From positions 26,289 to 90,288 of the forward strand of contig WBMZ01014047.1 of NCBI GenBank assembly GCA_013400975.1: DNA of 64,000 bases, written 5' to 3'. Made by a program: the position numbers and the translations under genes. Origin of the DNA: Atrichornis clamosus (lineage: Eukaryota; Chordata; Aves; Passeriformes; Menuridae). The notes beneath the pieces were generated by a model. It saw only the letters and a list, made by a program, of their open reading frames with translations. It was not told the DNA's origin and made no database searches. Every line of letters begins with the position of its first letter. Position 1 is the first letter of the stretch. Positions 1 through 11,379 of the stretch are shown in pieces.

Positions 1-425
1 CAGAGAGAGGAGTGGGAATATGTGGGGGAGAGAGAGCCCTGCAGCCACCCAGGTCAGTGCAGAAGAAGGGGCAGGAGGTGCTCCAGGTGCCAGAGCTGAG
101 ATTCCCCTGCAGCTCCTGGTGCAGCCCATGGGGAGGCAGCTGTGCCCCTGCAGGGAGGGATGAGGGGGATAGGTTTTTAAGATTTGGTTTTATTTCTCAT
201 TACTCTACTCTGATTTGATTGGTAATAAATAAAATCAATCTTTTTCCCCAAGTCAAGTCTGTTTTCCCTGTGATGGTAACTGGTGACTGATATCTCCCTG
301 TCCTTATCTTGACCCCTGAGCCTCTTGTTGTATTTTCTCTCCCCTGTCCAGCTGAGGAGGGGAGGGAGAGAGCAGTGTTGGTGGGTACCTGGCATCCAGC
401 CAGAGTCAACCCACTGCAACATATT
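1..425 (+). mobile_element. Endogenous retrovirus LTR fragment, passerine type
   Basis: About 425 bp, cut by the left window edge. The segment from about 165 to 420 recurs at 26240-26485 in the same orientation with the same landmarks in order: AAGATTTGG, TTTATTTCTCATTA, CTCTGATTTGATTGGTAAT, AAGTCAAGTCTGTTTT, AACTGGTGACTGAT, CTGTCCAGCTGAGG, GGTGGGTACCTGG and GTCAACCCAC. An AATAAA lies in the shared part. The upstream 1-160 bp is GC- and purine-rich, as in a U3 region. No gag, pol or env coding sequence adjoins it, so it is a solo LTR or the 3' end of one. The songbird LTR assignment is from recall, not a search. Confidence 0.7.
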
Positions 426-429
426 TCCT

Positions 430-3400
430 AGCCCCAAATAAAAAGTGTAGTACTACGATAATGAAACCCACTACTTTATTGTAAGGATGTATTATGGGAA
501 CTTAGATAATTGCAAAAAAACTGTATCAAGAATGAAATGTCAAAAGCCTCTGCTAAAAGTACTCAAATTCTACCAAATAAAAGTACTTCCACGGAGCTTG
601 GAAAAAAATGACAATGGGTAGATTATATGTTTATTGTGTGTCAAATTAAACTAACAGAACTCTCTTTTCCAGGTCACATGAATCAAAGGGATGAAACAGA
701 CAAATGGATTAAGGCTGACACACAAAATGGCAAAGTGTGTCTTAAAAGCCAAAGCTGGATCCAGTCTGTCAAGCTAAAGAGTTCGTAAAGGTGAAATAGG
801 CCAAAGAGATTAAATCAAGAAATTAAAAAAGGAACATTTTTGTAAGATTATGAAACTTTGTTGATGTATATTCTTAATATAAGAGAGAAGCAATATTAAA
901 AATGAGAGCATTTTAACCCAAGATTTGCCTGTGACAGTGCTGGTGCTAAACAGTCTGGTTTACTTTTAGTGCCTTTTAGGAACAAGATGATCTTATATTC
1001 AGAATTTGTATAACTTGACCCACTTACCATATCAGTTTAAAAGCTGGCAGCTTTCAAATAAAAGTTTGGAGTTGTCATTGAAAAATTAAAAAAGCATTTT
1101 CAACACTTCATATCTTCAAATATGGGAATTAACTTCCAAGATGACGTGCTTTGCAAGCTCTGTTATGCTTTTAAATTAAATGTCTCAATACTGTGGGAAT
1201 TCTGTGGTTAATGCAAAATGCTGAGAATTTTCTTCAGTGAAATTGTCTATATCATGGATTGGTTAACGTCACTTTCAGAACTGTAATTCTTATGTGGTCT
1301 TCTCATTTGGTGTTTGAACCCTAAACACTTTCTGCCTGGTCAGTGGATACTCTGTGTAAACCTATTTCTGTGAATTGGCAGAACTTGCTCTGTGTCATCC
1401 TGAACTACTTGCTTGTGGATAGAAATAAGAACTCTAGCAATGTCTATAACTGCTCATCTGCAAAGAAAAGCTTTTAAAACAAATAGAAGTGCAGTGGATC
1501 TGGCTGATTTCAAGGAGGAACACTCCACCAACTGGTTTTCAGGTGAGAATCCACATGAACATTCCCCTGAAGTAAAAGCTGCTGTGGAATGGAAGTTTTT
1601 GCCTAGTAACTGAAAACTGGAATCTCTTTGTTTGCTACGTTTCCAGTGACTTACAGCCCTGTCCTGCAAGGCTGCCAGTCAGCTCTTTGAGGCAGGAAGG
1701 CAGAGGAGGGAGCTGAGGGAAGCAGGTAGGCCCTGCATGAGGCGAGGTGTGGTTTTGGTGGAGGATTTTGTGTTACTGTGATACAAACACACACTAAAGC
1801 CAATGGAGCTTTTAAAAGCCTTTCCATACATCTTCATGGCACCTTATAAAAGAAGTAGTGAAATTTGTGTTTTAAGCTGAAATGTAAGAATCCCTGCCAA
1901 CTGAGTGGATGGGGAGTAGCAGAGGAGAGTTCAGACTGGCAACTCAGGCTTTAGGTTGTATATATGTGTGTATGTACTTTAGGTCACAATGGTACATTAT
2001 GAAATTAAGTTTTTCTTTCCCACAGGATCCCCCAGGAGGTATAATTGCCCCTGGCAATTCAAGGCAAGAGTCAAGGGCAGCATTTTTACTGTAATTCAGG
2101 GTGGTCAAAAACTCTACGTTCCATTTGCTGTTGTGTGTAGTGTTTGTTGGGACAAGGTGGGCACTGATGCATGTGACAAATTATATGTATTTTAAATATT
2201 AAAACTAATATATAAAATATTTCTATTAGTATTACAATATTACTACTTATTAGTTATTATTATACTTTTTAAAGTTACAAAATTAATAAATTATAATGGT
2301 TTTGGATATCCAGAAACATTTTTGAAAGTAATGATTTCTATGCCCTGCTGCAGCCAAAGTGAAAATAGCACCTCAAAGTTCTCACCACAGGAAAACATAA
2401 AAACTGTCTGGTAGATGTTTCACAAGATTGAGTCCATTTAATGGTCCCATTATTCACCTGGAATACAAAGCCTGTCAACCTCTGAGGTTAAGGTTTTATT
2501 TTTTGGGACTGCTGCATCAACAATTAAAGGGAGAACGTAGTAAGAAAGCATGTTATTTGTTCCATGTTCAAAAGAAAGCAAGCTAAGGCATTCATTCATT
2601 TTTCTAAAACTAGCAGAAATTAAACATCAGGATTGTTATTTACTTGCTTAAAGAAGTTTAAATAAGCCAGCAGGAAAATTGTGCTACTACTAAATCTACT
2701 GATTATATCCCTTCCAGGCTAATAAATGTTGAGATGAGCTAGAACATTAATATAAAGGTCAAGAATGAGCTGAAGAAGGACAAATCCTTGAGAGTTTCCC
2801 CAAAGGCATTGAGTAATATCTTGTTCTGCTGTAATGAGGTGAAACTATATTTTTCTCTAGACAAGGGTAGATTAGTAGGTTATCAGCAATTAGGATTTGA
2901 ATGGCAAATCCCATGTGTACTTATATATCTTTTGTCCATTTGATGAGAAGACAGTCTTGTAACTGGAGCAAATTTATACTTTCACACTTTTCTCACCTGT
3001 GCTCCTTTTAATTTGGATCTCCTCATTCATCAGCTGTCAGACAGCCCACAGTTCAGATCTGCAGACATGAACATCAGCTCGTTTAGAGGCTTTTGAGAGA
3101 AAAAGGGCTCCAAGTGCACAAAGGGACTGTTGAGAAGTGGAGAGCTGTGCTGAGCTGTACACATTTAGTTGTGTATTAAAGAATCAGTAGTCACTACCTC
3201 CTCACTACTCTCCATTACTCAAGAAGGCCGTACTTGATAAGTACCAGCCACGTCAAGTGTGAAATTCCCTGGGGAGTCAAATGTTTATGTCATGGAGAGG
3301 ACCTTCATGGCAAACAAGAACCTCAAACACAGGCAGATTTATTTATTGCTTACTCTGCACGGGACTACAAAAACTTTCATTATTGAAAGGTGAAGACAGC

Positions 3401-3600
3401 TTGAATCAACATCTGAGAGTTAGCAGTGCTGTCTGAGTGCAGCTGTCTTGCTTGAAGGCATTCGTGCTCCTGTGAGAAAGATTTGCAGTGCTTCCTTACT
3501 AATGCAAGAAATGGCCTTTCATTAAAGTGTGATTAGTCTTAAGAAAAAATAATAGTGTTCTTTTCATGCTCTAGAGAAAGATCCTTGAATTGTAGGGATG
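430..3600. other. Non-coding 3' flank of the FBXL13 remnant
   Basis: AT-rich DNA without a supported gene. Small open frames at 1413-1613 (+), 1454-1669 (-) and 1909-2195 (+) lack splice context and recognisable protein similarity. A low-complexity A/T stretch covers about 2185-2290. On the minus strand AATAAA occurs near 3342-3350, about 270 bp past the FBXL13 stop, and could be its old polyadenylation signal. Confidence 0.5.
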
Positions 3601-3620
3601 TTGCAGAATTTCTTCATTTT

Positions 3621-3774
3621 TCATTTTGAAGAATGTGTTTTTTCAGGCTTTGATCTGTGTTTTTTGGTGAAGGTGGTTATGTTACCATCCCAGTCATATC
3701 CAAGCCAGGAAGGAAGGTCAGCATCATTATGTTCCTGTTTCTCCAGTTCAGCTGTGTATTTCAAGACAGCTTGT
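3621..3774 (-). pseudogene. FBXL13: FBXL13 last coding exon (C-terminal tail)
   Basis: The acceptor is TTGTTGCAG at 3783-3775 (minus), and the exon begins at 3774 with one base completing a split codon. The frame reads QAVLKYTAELEKQEHND, then LPSWLGYDWDGN, to a TGA at 3621-3623. This matches the family tail, in which a helical K/E/Q-rich segment is followed by a W-x-GYD-x-GN motif. The exon itself is open and undamaged, 154 nt. The preceding exon at 11.3 kb has lost its donor, so this exon probably no longer joins a complete message. Confidence 0.85.
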
Positions 3775-3944
3775 CTGCAACAAGAGTTTAAAAATAATCT
3801 TGACAAAATAAACATTTTCAGAGGCTCTTTCTACAAAAACACTAAAAACTGTTTAATGAGGAAAAGTTCCTTGTTTTATCTTAACCTATCAATATTATAA
3901 GAGATGTTGTGGAAACCAAAACAGAAGATAATTGTTTAGCCATA

Positions 3945-4150
3945 AAGTCACAGAATAGTTTAGGTTGGAAGACGCCTTTGGACAGTGCTTAATCCTGGTC
4001 CTGCTTTAAATGGATCCAACTAGACCAGGTCCTGGGTTTGCCAGATGAGTTCTGAATATCCTTAGGGATTAGGGTTGCACAGTCTCTGGAATCCTTTTCA
4101 AGAGTTTGACCAGCTTTCTGATTAAAAAATTAAGTTCCTTATAATCAGGA
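3945..4150 (-). mobile_element. CR1 LINE 3' fragment
   Basis: In plus orientation this reads as the reverse complement of a CR1 tail: CACAGAATAGTTTAGGTTGGAA, a middle with TGGATCCAACTAGACCAGGTCC, then GGTTGCACAGTCTCTGGAA and AGAGTTTGACCAGC. It is about 200 bp, diverged and 5'-truncated, as is usual for CR1. It is inserted just upstream, in the sense of FBXL13, of the last FBXL13 exon. Confidence 0.8.
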
Positions 4151-6235
4151 TGTACTCAGAATTTTACGAATACCACTTGTCCTATCAGTGCACCTTTGAG
4201 AATGGTCCGGCTGTGTCTTCCCTTCTGTATGCTCTGATCAGAGTTAGGGACAGCAATGAGGTCTCCTCCATCTCGAGCTTTCTTCTGTGACTTAGCAAAG
4301 CCATTCTCTGAAGATTGTTCACTCATCACATGCTCCAGCCCTTTAATGGTCTTGGTGGGCTTCATCCACACTTGCTCTAGTGTGTCAGTGTCTGCCTAAA
4401 CATAGATCCTAGTAGGTGGTGCCACTGGAATAATTGCATTGTGTTTGGAATAAAACGTAACACCAAACAAGATAAATAAACCAGCTACATCCAAAGGTAT
4501 CACAGCAGCTCCAGCGTGGTTTTTCTTATCTCTGAAGGAAGTGCTATAGTAACTGTGCAGGTCCCTCTCCCTGTTTTACTATTTGAACAGCGTCTGTGGC
4601 ACTTCCTGGTATTTCTACCCTTTCTTCCTTCACCCTCTGTTTTCGTTTTGGCCAACATCTCTGTTGTAGTTATCTTCTGTCACCCATCTCTTGTAACGTG
4701 TATTGTTTCAGAAATGGAGTTGAGTACAGAGCGGGCAGTGCTACAGAGCCTCACAGTTACCTGCATTTACCTGCACTGGCCCTGGACCTGCCCCAACAGC
4801 TCCTGTGATAGCTGAACCAAGAGAGAGTTGTCTGTGATGTCCAAAACCATCCATGACCCCTTAGATCTTCCTCAACATTTTGTAGCCACTTCCATTTTGC
4901 AGCATTAGAACACAAGAACAATGCACTAGATCAAAATATGAGAAAACCAGGCCTCCTGAATGAGACACCCCAAAAAGAAAAGCAGCTTGCTCCTCTCCCT
5001 GCTTTCCTGGCAGTATCAGTCCAGAAACTTTCATTACCTTCCCAAGTTGAAGAAACTCAGCCCACCACTTTCAGTCTTGTGAATGTCTCTTTCTTTCCAT
5101 GCCTTGTGTGACCTGGCTGTGAGCCCGGTCCCGCAGAGCACCCTCCTGCCCGGCCTCCCCCGCCCCAGCCCTGCGCTCCAGAAACCTCCTCGGGCTGGGC
5201 ACACTCCAGTGCTCCTTGGGCAAGAGCCAGCTCCCTACATCTCCCATCCTCTCCAGGAGATTCAGCCTCATCTCGTGTGTCACAGCCACAGCAAGGCAGT
5301 CTTTCTTCCTGCTGACTTAAGCTCTGTAAAATGCCTAAACTCTGTAAAAATATAATACACGGCATCTAGACAATACTAGAAAAATGTCCATGTAAAGTGC
5401 TCAGTTATCTGCCTATGGTGCTACTATAGTGTTTTTTTGGGTTTTTTTCCCCGAAGTGGAGATGGAGATGGTTACAAGAAGCAGATGTGCCTAGCTGTAA
5501 TGCTTGCACCACTACAGCAGGAAAGGAGAAGTGGGCAGGGGTGGAAAAGGGACAGAATTAGTGAAGTAAGGAGGGCTCATTTTCAACCACTGCAGGATAT
5601 AAAAAAAAAAAAAATCCAACACTGACACACTGTATGAGCCACATGAACACAAGGCTGCATCTGTTTTTATATTAGGGAGGCCTGTGCCATTGAGGAATGT
5701 GTGCACAATTTATATGAGCTATAAGCTCTGAGCTATAAAATAAAAATCAACTCATCCAAGTCCAAATTCCTATTTTTCATGGAAACTGCAATGTATGGCG
5801 GCTGTCTGAAGCATGTATAAGGGGAGCTGTTACTATTTTTTTAGAAACTTATGATGTCCCATGCCTGGAGCTACAGTTGAGTGGTCTGCCAGAAACAGCC
5901 ATTCATTAATCATCAACACATGGTAAAAAGATTGTTTATTTAAGATATACTGTACTGTGATAGAGCCTGCTTATTTATTTATATCTTAAATGAGCACATT
6001 GATGAATAAAAGCATTTCAGTAAATGATTACAATTTTCTTTGGCAAAACAACTATCTCTTGGTGTAAGTCAGACAAAAGTACTGGCCAAACACACGACTT
6101 GAGCAGCAGTGGAATACCTAATTGAATCCTTACCCAAAGTTTCATCTTTTCTACTGAGAGGGGTTAACTGGGAAATACAGTTCTGCATCACGGTCTGAAT
6201 CCTGAGCCATTCCAAAATTCAACAGTGTTTAACAA
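4151..6235. other. FBXL13 intron sequence with a GC-rich patch
   Basis: No exon recognised. About 5110-5240 is strikingly C/G-rich compared with its surroundings and supports overlapping open frames on both strands (5057-5365 minus, 5083-5355 plus). Neither resembles a known protein. A short A-run lies near 5600. Confidence 0.4.
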
Positions 6236-6237
6236 AA

Positions 6238-6420
6238 TCAGAGAATAAGCTGAGTTGGAAGGGAGCCACAAGGATGAAGTCCAAGTCCTGGACCTGCACA
6301 GCACCATCCCCAAGAGCCACACCATGTGCCAGAGAGCACTGTCCAAACACTTCCTGAACTCAGGCTTGGTGCTGTGACCACTGCCCTGGGAAGCCTGTTT
6401 CTGTTTGACTGGCTCCATCA
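6238..6420 (-). mobile_element. CR1 LINE 3' fragment
   Basis: Reverse-complement CR1 tail. It contains AGAATAAGCTGAGTTGGAAGGGA, then CAAGAGCCACACCATGTGCC, then GGTGCTGTGACCACTGCCCTGGGAAGCCTGTTTC, which is typical of the CR1 3' region read on the opposite strand. It is 5'-truncated, with no coding remnant. Confidence 0.8.
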
Positions 6421-9400
6421 TAATAAAAAGTAGAAGTTTGAAAAAGACTTTTTGAGATGAGGTTACAAAACCCAATCAAGAGTAAAAAGTAATGGAAAAT
6501 AAAAGCATGGGAGAACTATTTGTAGTGCAAATGCAGGATAAATTAAGCAAGTGGAGGCAGGCAGCTAATGGGAAAAGCAGGAAGCATCCTGCAGGCATGC
6601 TCCAGGTTACAAAAGGTGATAAGAGTGCATGGAATCTGAAGCATTCTGAGGTCTATGTCAGCTGCAGAAGTTTCATCATTTATGTCATCCAGTTCATGTG
6701 CAGACAGTAGCTGAAAATTGGCACTCCAGGAGCCTCTGTGTCACTTCCAAAGAGAGATTTCCAGTCAGTGAGAAGACAGTACTATATTTTTGTTATTTAT
6801 TAAAGAGAAAAGTTAGGAGTAATTATTGTTAATCTTTTACCAAATCATGTGTAGGATGTCTTCATTTCTGATTACATGTTTGTTGGACTCCCAGATCTTT
6901 CCTGTCTTGAGACCTGAATATTTGGATAACACTTAAGAAATTCTGCTTTTTCAGGAGAAAAAGAGTTCTTGCAATCTCCTTTCTAACCAACAGCGACTAT
7001 CAGAAAACATAACAACAAAACCAAACAAAAATCAAAATAGTCTCCAAATGTCAAATGTCTTGTAACTATTAAGACCTAAGGTAAATTTTATTTAAAAGCA
7101 AAAAATTGTAATAATAATTGTTGATGAGCCACTTGTTAACAGGGTAGTCATGAATTTAGGAGAAATGTAACCAGTTTTATGTAAGTGCACACAAGAGAGA
7201 AGGAAACATTTAATTTTGCTCTAAAATAAGATCTTCTGGGGGGCCAAACTGTTACAGAGGAGATGCAGTTCGGGGAGAGCACAAGACGAGCTGGCTTCCC
7301 AGATCAATGACACGTTTCCTTTCTCATTTTACATCTAGACATGCTAACAAAGAATGTTTTACAGGGTACAGGGGTGTTTCTGTAAAGATGCCGGTGTGTT
7401 ATTTCCTCTAGGATTAGTCTTAAGCAAATCACAACTGACACAACCTTTTCCTACATTTTAAAAAGTGATTAGTTAGCTTTCTTTTCCTCTAGCAGAAGAA
7501 ATCAATTGTACCAGTATTATATACTTCCACATTAGATTATCCATTATTCTTTCTGCTATTTAGAAACTGGATTAATTGAAAGGTCATTAGCCTCTGGTAC
7601 AGAAATATGCAGCAGGATATCAGGCCACAGACCTTTTTTTCCTTCTAACCAGTTTTTTATTAAACCTGGAACCAGGGCAGTATGCTGGCAAATATAATCT
7701 TGAAATCTACCTGATACTGGAAAGAATGAACAATTTATATGTGCCTAACTGTTTCCTATGAAGCTGCATTGGACTGAAACTTGAAGAAATTTGTGGCTCC
7801 ACATGTTCTCTATTTTAATCTATGAAAACAGTAAAAATTTTTTAAAATTGAAAAATAAGGTGACACGATACAAGAGATATGACTCAACATTTGCAAGGTT
7901 TAGTCTATTAAGAGATGTCTGCTAGGACTGGCTAGTGTTTTACAATAAATAATGGGAAATTCCTCTGGCACAATGAAGTATACATGTTTTATAGATATTT
8001 TAGGGCAACTTTAAACTAAAAACATATTTCTTCTACTGCTTATTTAGAACCTAAGCCACTAGCATGTTTAGTTCTCCAGATGAATCTGATTTCTGCATAG
8101 CTAACCCCTTCCATCTCCTTAAACATGGAATGAAATGTCTCTGCAATGTAGGTTTCACACCTGCAGAACGTAAATTACAGCTGAAACCGGCCTTTACTTT
8201 AAAATCTAAGAACTTGAATATGATTTTAAGAGTTAGTCTGAAAACAGAATTTTTCTGACAGTCCATTGCTTATAAAAACATACAGGTTGTGAATGAAACA
8301 TAACTTTGTAGAAATGTGTTGTGACAGTGACAATACTGTCATTGCTCTTGATGTCATTGAAAACCTACTGCAAGATAACTAACTCTAGAAACATGCCATA
8401 TTTTACTGTGCTTTTTATGTAGTTATTGGCAGAAGATAAAATTTTTATCATCTTTGCCATATTGGCCTTGAACTTTATCCTAAAGTGGGAAACATGTAGG
8501 ATGTGGAATATATCTGAATCTAGCTGTGAACTCCTTTGTATCTTCTGAACATCATTATATGGATGCAGCCAGTCTGTTCTGTAGCCTGGCAGGGTTTAGG
8601 GGTGGTGTCTTTGCACCTCTTGGAAGAAAAAAGCAAAAAACCTTCAGTGCTGATAATTAATCCACCTCATAGGTTTTGTCTCAGACTCAGATGGCACAGG
8701 GTAGGAGTTTCTTATCACTGAACATATGGTGCAAAGGGTTAGATATTGAGGCTGGCAAAGGAAGGAATCATCTACTGTCCAGAAAACGAGATTCAAGAAA
8801 GTAAAATTGGCAAAGTTTGCCTTTTTCTAAAAATCACAAAAAGGGCAAAGATAACACTGGGTGGAGATGTGTGTCTCATGGTTGCTTTTTTGTTTTGCAA
8901 AGATGTATAACTCTCTGGGGTTTTCTTTAGAGTAAAAATAACTGGTTGGGAAATTCCTTGGCTGAGTCAGAAGAGTTTAATCAAGATGTTTGGAGAACCC
9001 ATAGCATGTGGGACTCTGAGGCAGAGGCATAATCCTGGGTCATTCCAGGCTGCAATAATGCAAATGGGTTTCTGAGAAGTCATGTCAGCTCCTTGATTAT
9101 GGCTCATCCAACACAAATTGGAATTCACACAAATTTCTGTTCCCATTAAATCTCACCTCTACAGGAAGATGGATCAGCAGCCAGAGCCAGAAAGGGCTGA
9201 CACACTGTTGCTACTCTAAACAGAGATACAAAGTCACAGAATAAACAACAACAGTACTCTGAGGATAAAAGAAAATCCCTTCAGGCTTAATATGAGAAAA
9301 ACTGTAAACCAGTAAGTTATTAGGAGATTAAATTAATCTGAATTAATGTCATTTTTTTTTCAATTATTACTCTTGATACCAATCCTTCAAAGCACTTTCT

Positions 9401-9900
9401 GTATCTAACAGGTCTTTAATTACAAGTAGAGATTTTAAGAAGGAGATTCTGAGGTGACATTGAGAAAACTAAGTCAGAGAGAAGTGAAGAAAATAAGACC
9501 GATGACAGCAGAATTGTTTGTGGTAAGACAGGGAAATAGAGAAGGGTTTGGAAAGTGTGAAGCACACTGGAAGTACCTTTTAAGTTATTAAGCGTATGCA
9601 TTGTCTTGTGGTCTCTAAATGGACTGTTAAACCCTGGAATGGTTTAGCAGGGAGTGTACTACCTACAGTGGTCCTGTTAAAGGAGGGTCAGAGCTCTCCT
9701 ATTATGGGCTCTTTATATAGGATGGCATTATATATTTCTTACTCTCATAGTTTTATTAAATTATACACTCAGATATATCAACCATGCCTAAACTTCAGTT
9801 CCTTTCCAGTTTCAGGCCCTGTGGCATGCCTGGCCACTGTGCTGTTCCAGGTGTATAGTGCCTGGTCTGTGATGCACTTAATTCCCGTGGAAGGGTGGTG
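6421..9900. other. FBXL13 intron sequence, no feature recognised
   Basis: AT-rich unique sequence. The open frames here (6492-6710, 8051-8266, 8064-8258, 9416-9601 and others) are short and overlap on opposite strands. They show no codon or family signal I can recognise. Confidence 0.4.
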
Positions 9901-9929
9901 GACATTGAATCCACATCTTTTGAGGCTCA

Positions 9930-10760
9930 CAGGTGAAAACTCAAAACTCGCAATGCAGTCCTGCAATTTTCAAGAAGGGTAAGAAGAAAGGCTCTGGCAA
10001 TTACAGGCCCTCCAGTCTCACTTCAGTGCCTGGTAAAATTATAGAGAAGGTTATTCTGAGAGTAATTGAAAAACATTTGAGAGACAATACAGTCATTTGT
10101 CACAGCCAGCATGGGTTCACAAGAGGAGAGTCCTGCTTAACCAACTTTATTTCGTTTTATGATGTGGTCATCCATCTAGTTGTCCAAGGGAAGCGAGTAG
10201 ATGTGGTGGGTTTGGATTTTAGCAGAGCTTTTGATACTGTCTCCAACAGTCCAGCACTCAGCTGAGCAGGTCCATAATACACTGTGAGCAACTGGCTCAA
10301 AGGGTTACAGTAAATGAGGTTACATCAGGTTGGCAGCCAGTCGCCAGTGCTCAGTTTCAGGGCCAGTACTTTAAAATGTTTTTATAAATGATCTGGATGC
10401 AGGAATCAAATGTTAAGTGTGCCAGTGATACTAAACAAGACTCCCTGGAGGGTAGAAAGACCTTGCTAAGAGATCAGGATAGACTGGAGAGTTGGGCAGT
10501 TGCCAGTTGTATGAAAATGAACAAGAGCAAGTGCTGGATTCTCTGCCTGAGATGGGGTAATCCTGGTTATACATACACACTGGGGGATGAAAGGCTGGAG
10601 AACAGCCCTGCGGAAAGGGATCTGGGAGTTTGGGTCAATGGCAAGTTGAATATGAATCAGGGGAAGTTCAGGTAGGACTTTAGGAAAAGGTTCTTCCCTG
10701 AGAGAGTGGTCACTCCCTGGGAAAGCGGTCACAGCACCAAACCTTGACTCACTGGCTGTA
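9930..10760 (+). mobile_element. CR1 LINE fragment with broken reverse transcriptase ORF
   Basis: Plus-strand fragments of CR1 ORF2 in several frames. The first (about 9960-10260) has a NYRP-S-LTSVPGKI-EK block, then SQHGFTRGESCLTNF, then DVVGLDFSRAFDTVS, which are reverse transcriptase motifs. The second (about 10388-10675) has ASDTKQ in place of the catalytic FADDTK core, then the C-terminal ERDLGVWVNGKLN segment. The catalytic YADD/FADD motif is degraded and the frame is interrupted, so the copy is inactive. It lies in the FBXL13 intron on the opposite strand. Confidence 0.9.
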
Positions 10761-10769
10761 ACCATGCTG

Positions 10770-11200
10770 TGTTTTGAGCACAGGCCCACCTCTACTCCTG
10801 CCGTGTACTGACATTCTCAGCCATTGGGAAGCAGACTCCCACAAACCCGGAGTGAGCTCAAGTACACAGTGCGATGGCTGAGAGCATTAGGCCCAGCCTG
10901 GTTTTCTCCCTCATGCTCCCATGTGCCCTTTTGCGGTGGTATCCTGTGTCTGCAGGAACTTCCCTGATTGGACACTGTCTGCCATAAAGATAGATGGAAT
11001 CCATATTTCTCTTCACTTCTGGCTGACACTAGAACATGCAGATAACCCCACCAGGCCACAGGAATCCTAAGGCACCAATGTGGACACCTCCTAGGTAAAG
11101 AAGCAAGATGGGTCAAGCCAGATACCTAGCATGGCACCATGATGCCAGTGAAGAGAAACCCTCATGTTTTGGGGTTTACAATGACCTCTGAAGTAAGAAT
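10770..11200. other. FBXL13 intron sequence between a CR1 fragment and an exon
   Basis: A minus-strand open frame at 10817-11116 (99 codons) has no family resemblance. No splice-bounded segment was seen. Confidence 0.35.
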
Positions 11201-11210
11201 AGGAAATATC

Positions 11211-11376
11211 CTCTTGGTAATTTTTCTCCCAAACAATGTGATGAGAATCTGGAGTTGCTAACAACCTTTCCAAAGATGTCTCGGGTGTTGTCAGTAAGAT
11301 GAATGCAACCCAAGACATCCAAGAAGGGGAGAAAATGGCAGGCTGCAGCCAAGGATTGGATACACATATCAGTCAT
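11211..11376 (-). pseudogene. FBXL13: FBXL13 penultimate LRR exon, broken
   Basis: The acceptor CATTTACAG ends at 11377. The exon opens MTDMCIQSLAAACHFLPFLD and continues with the LGCIHLTDN LRR block. The frame then slips. In another frame the segment H-L-W-K-G-C-stop-Q-L-Q-I-L and, further on, KITK aligns with the family block LWKGC-QLQIL. A TAG at 11258-11260 sits where the family has a lysine. At the expected exon end the minus strand reads ACCAAGAGGATATT, with no GT donor. This exon alone has three separate inactivating changes. Confidence 0.85.
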
Positions 11377-11379
11377 CTG

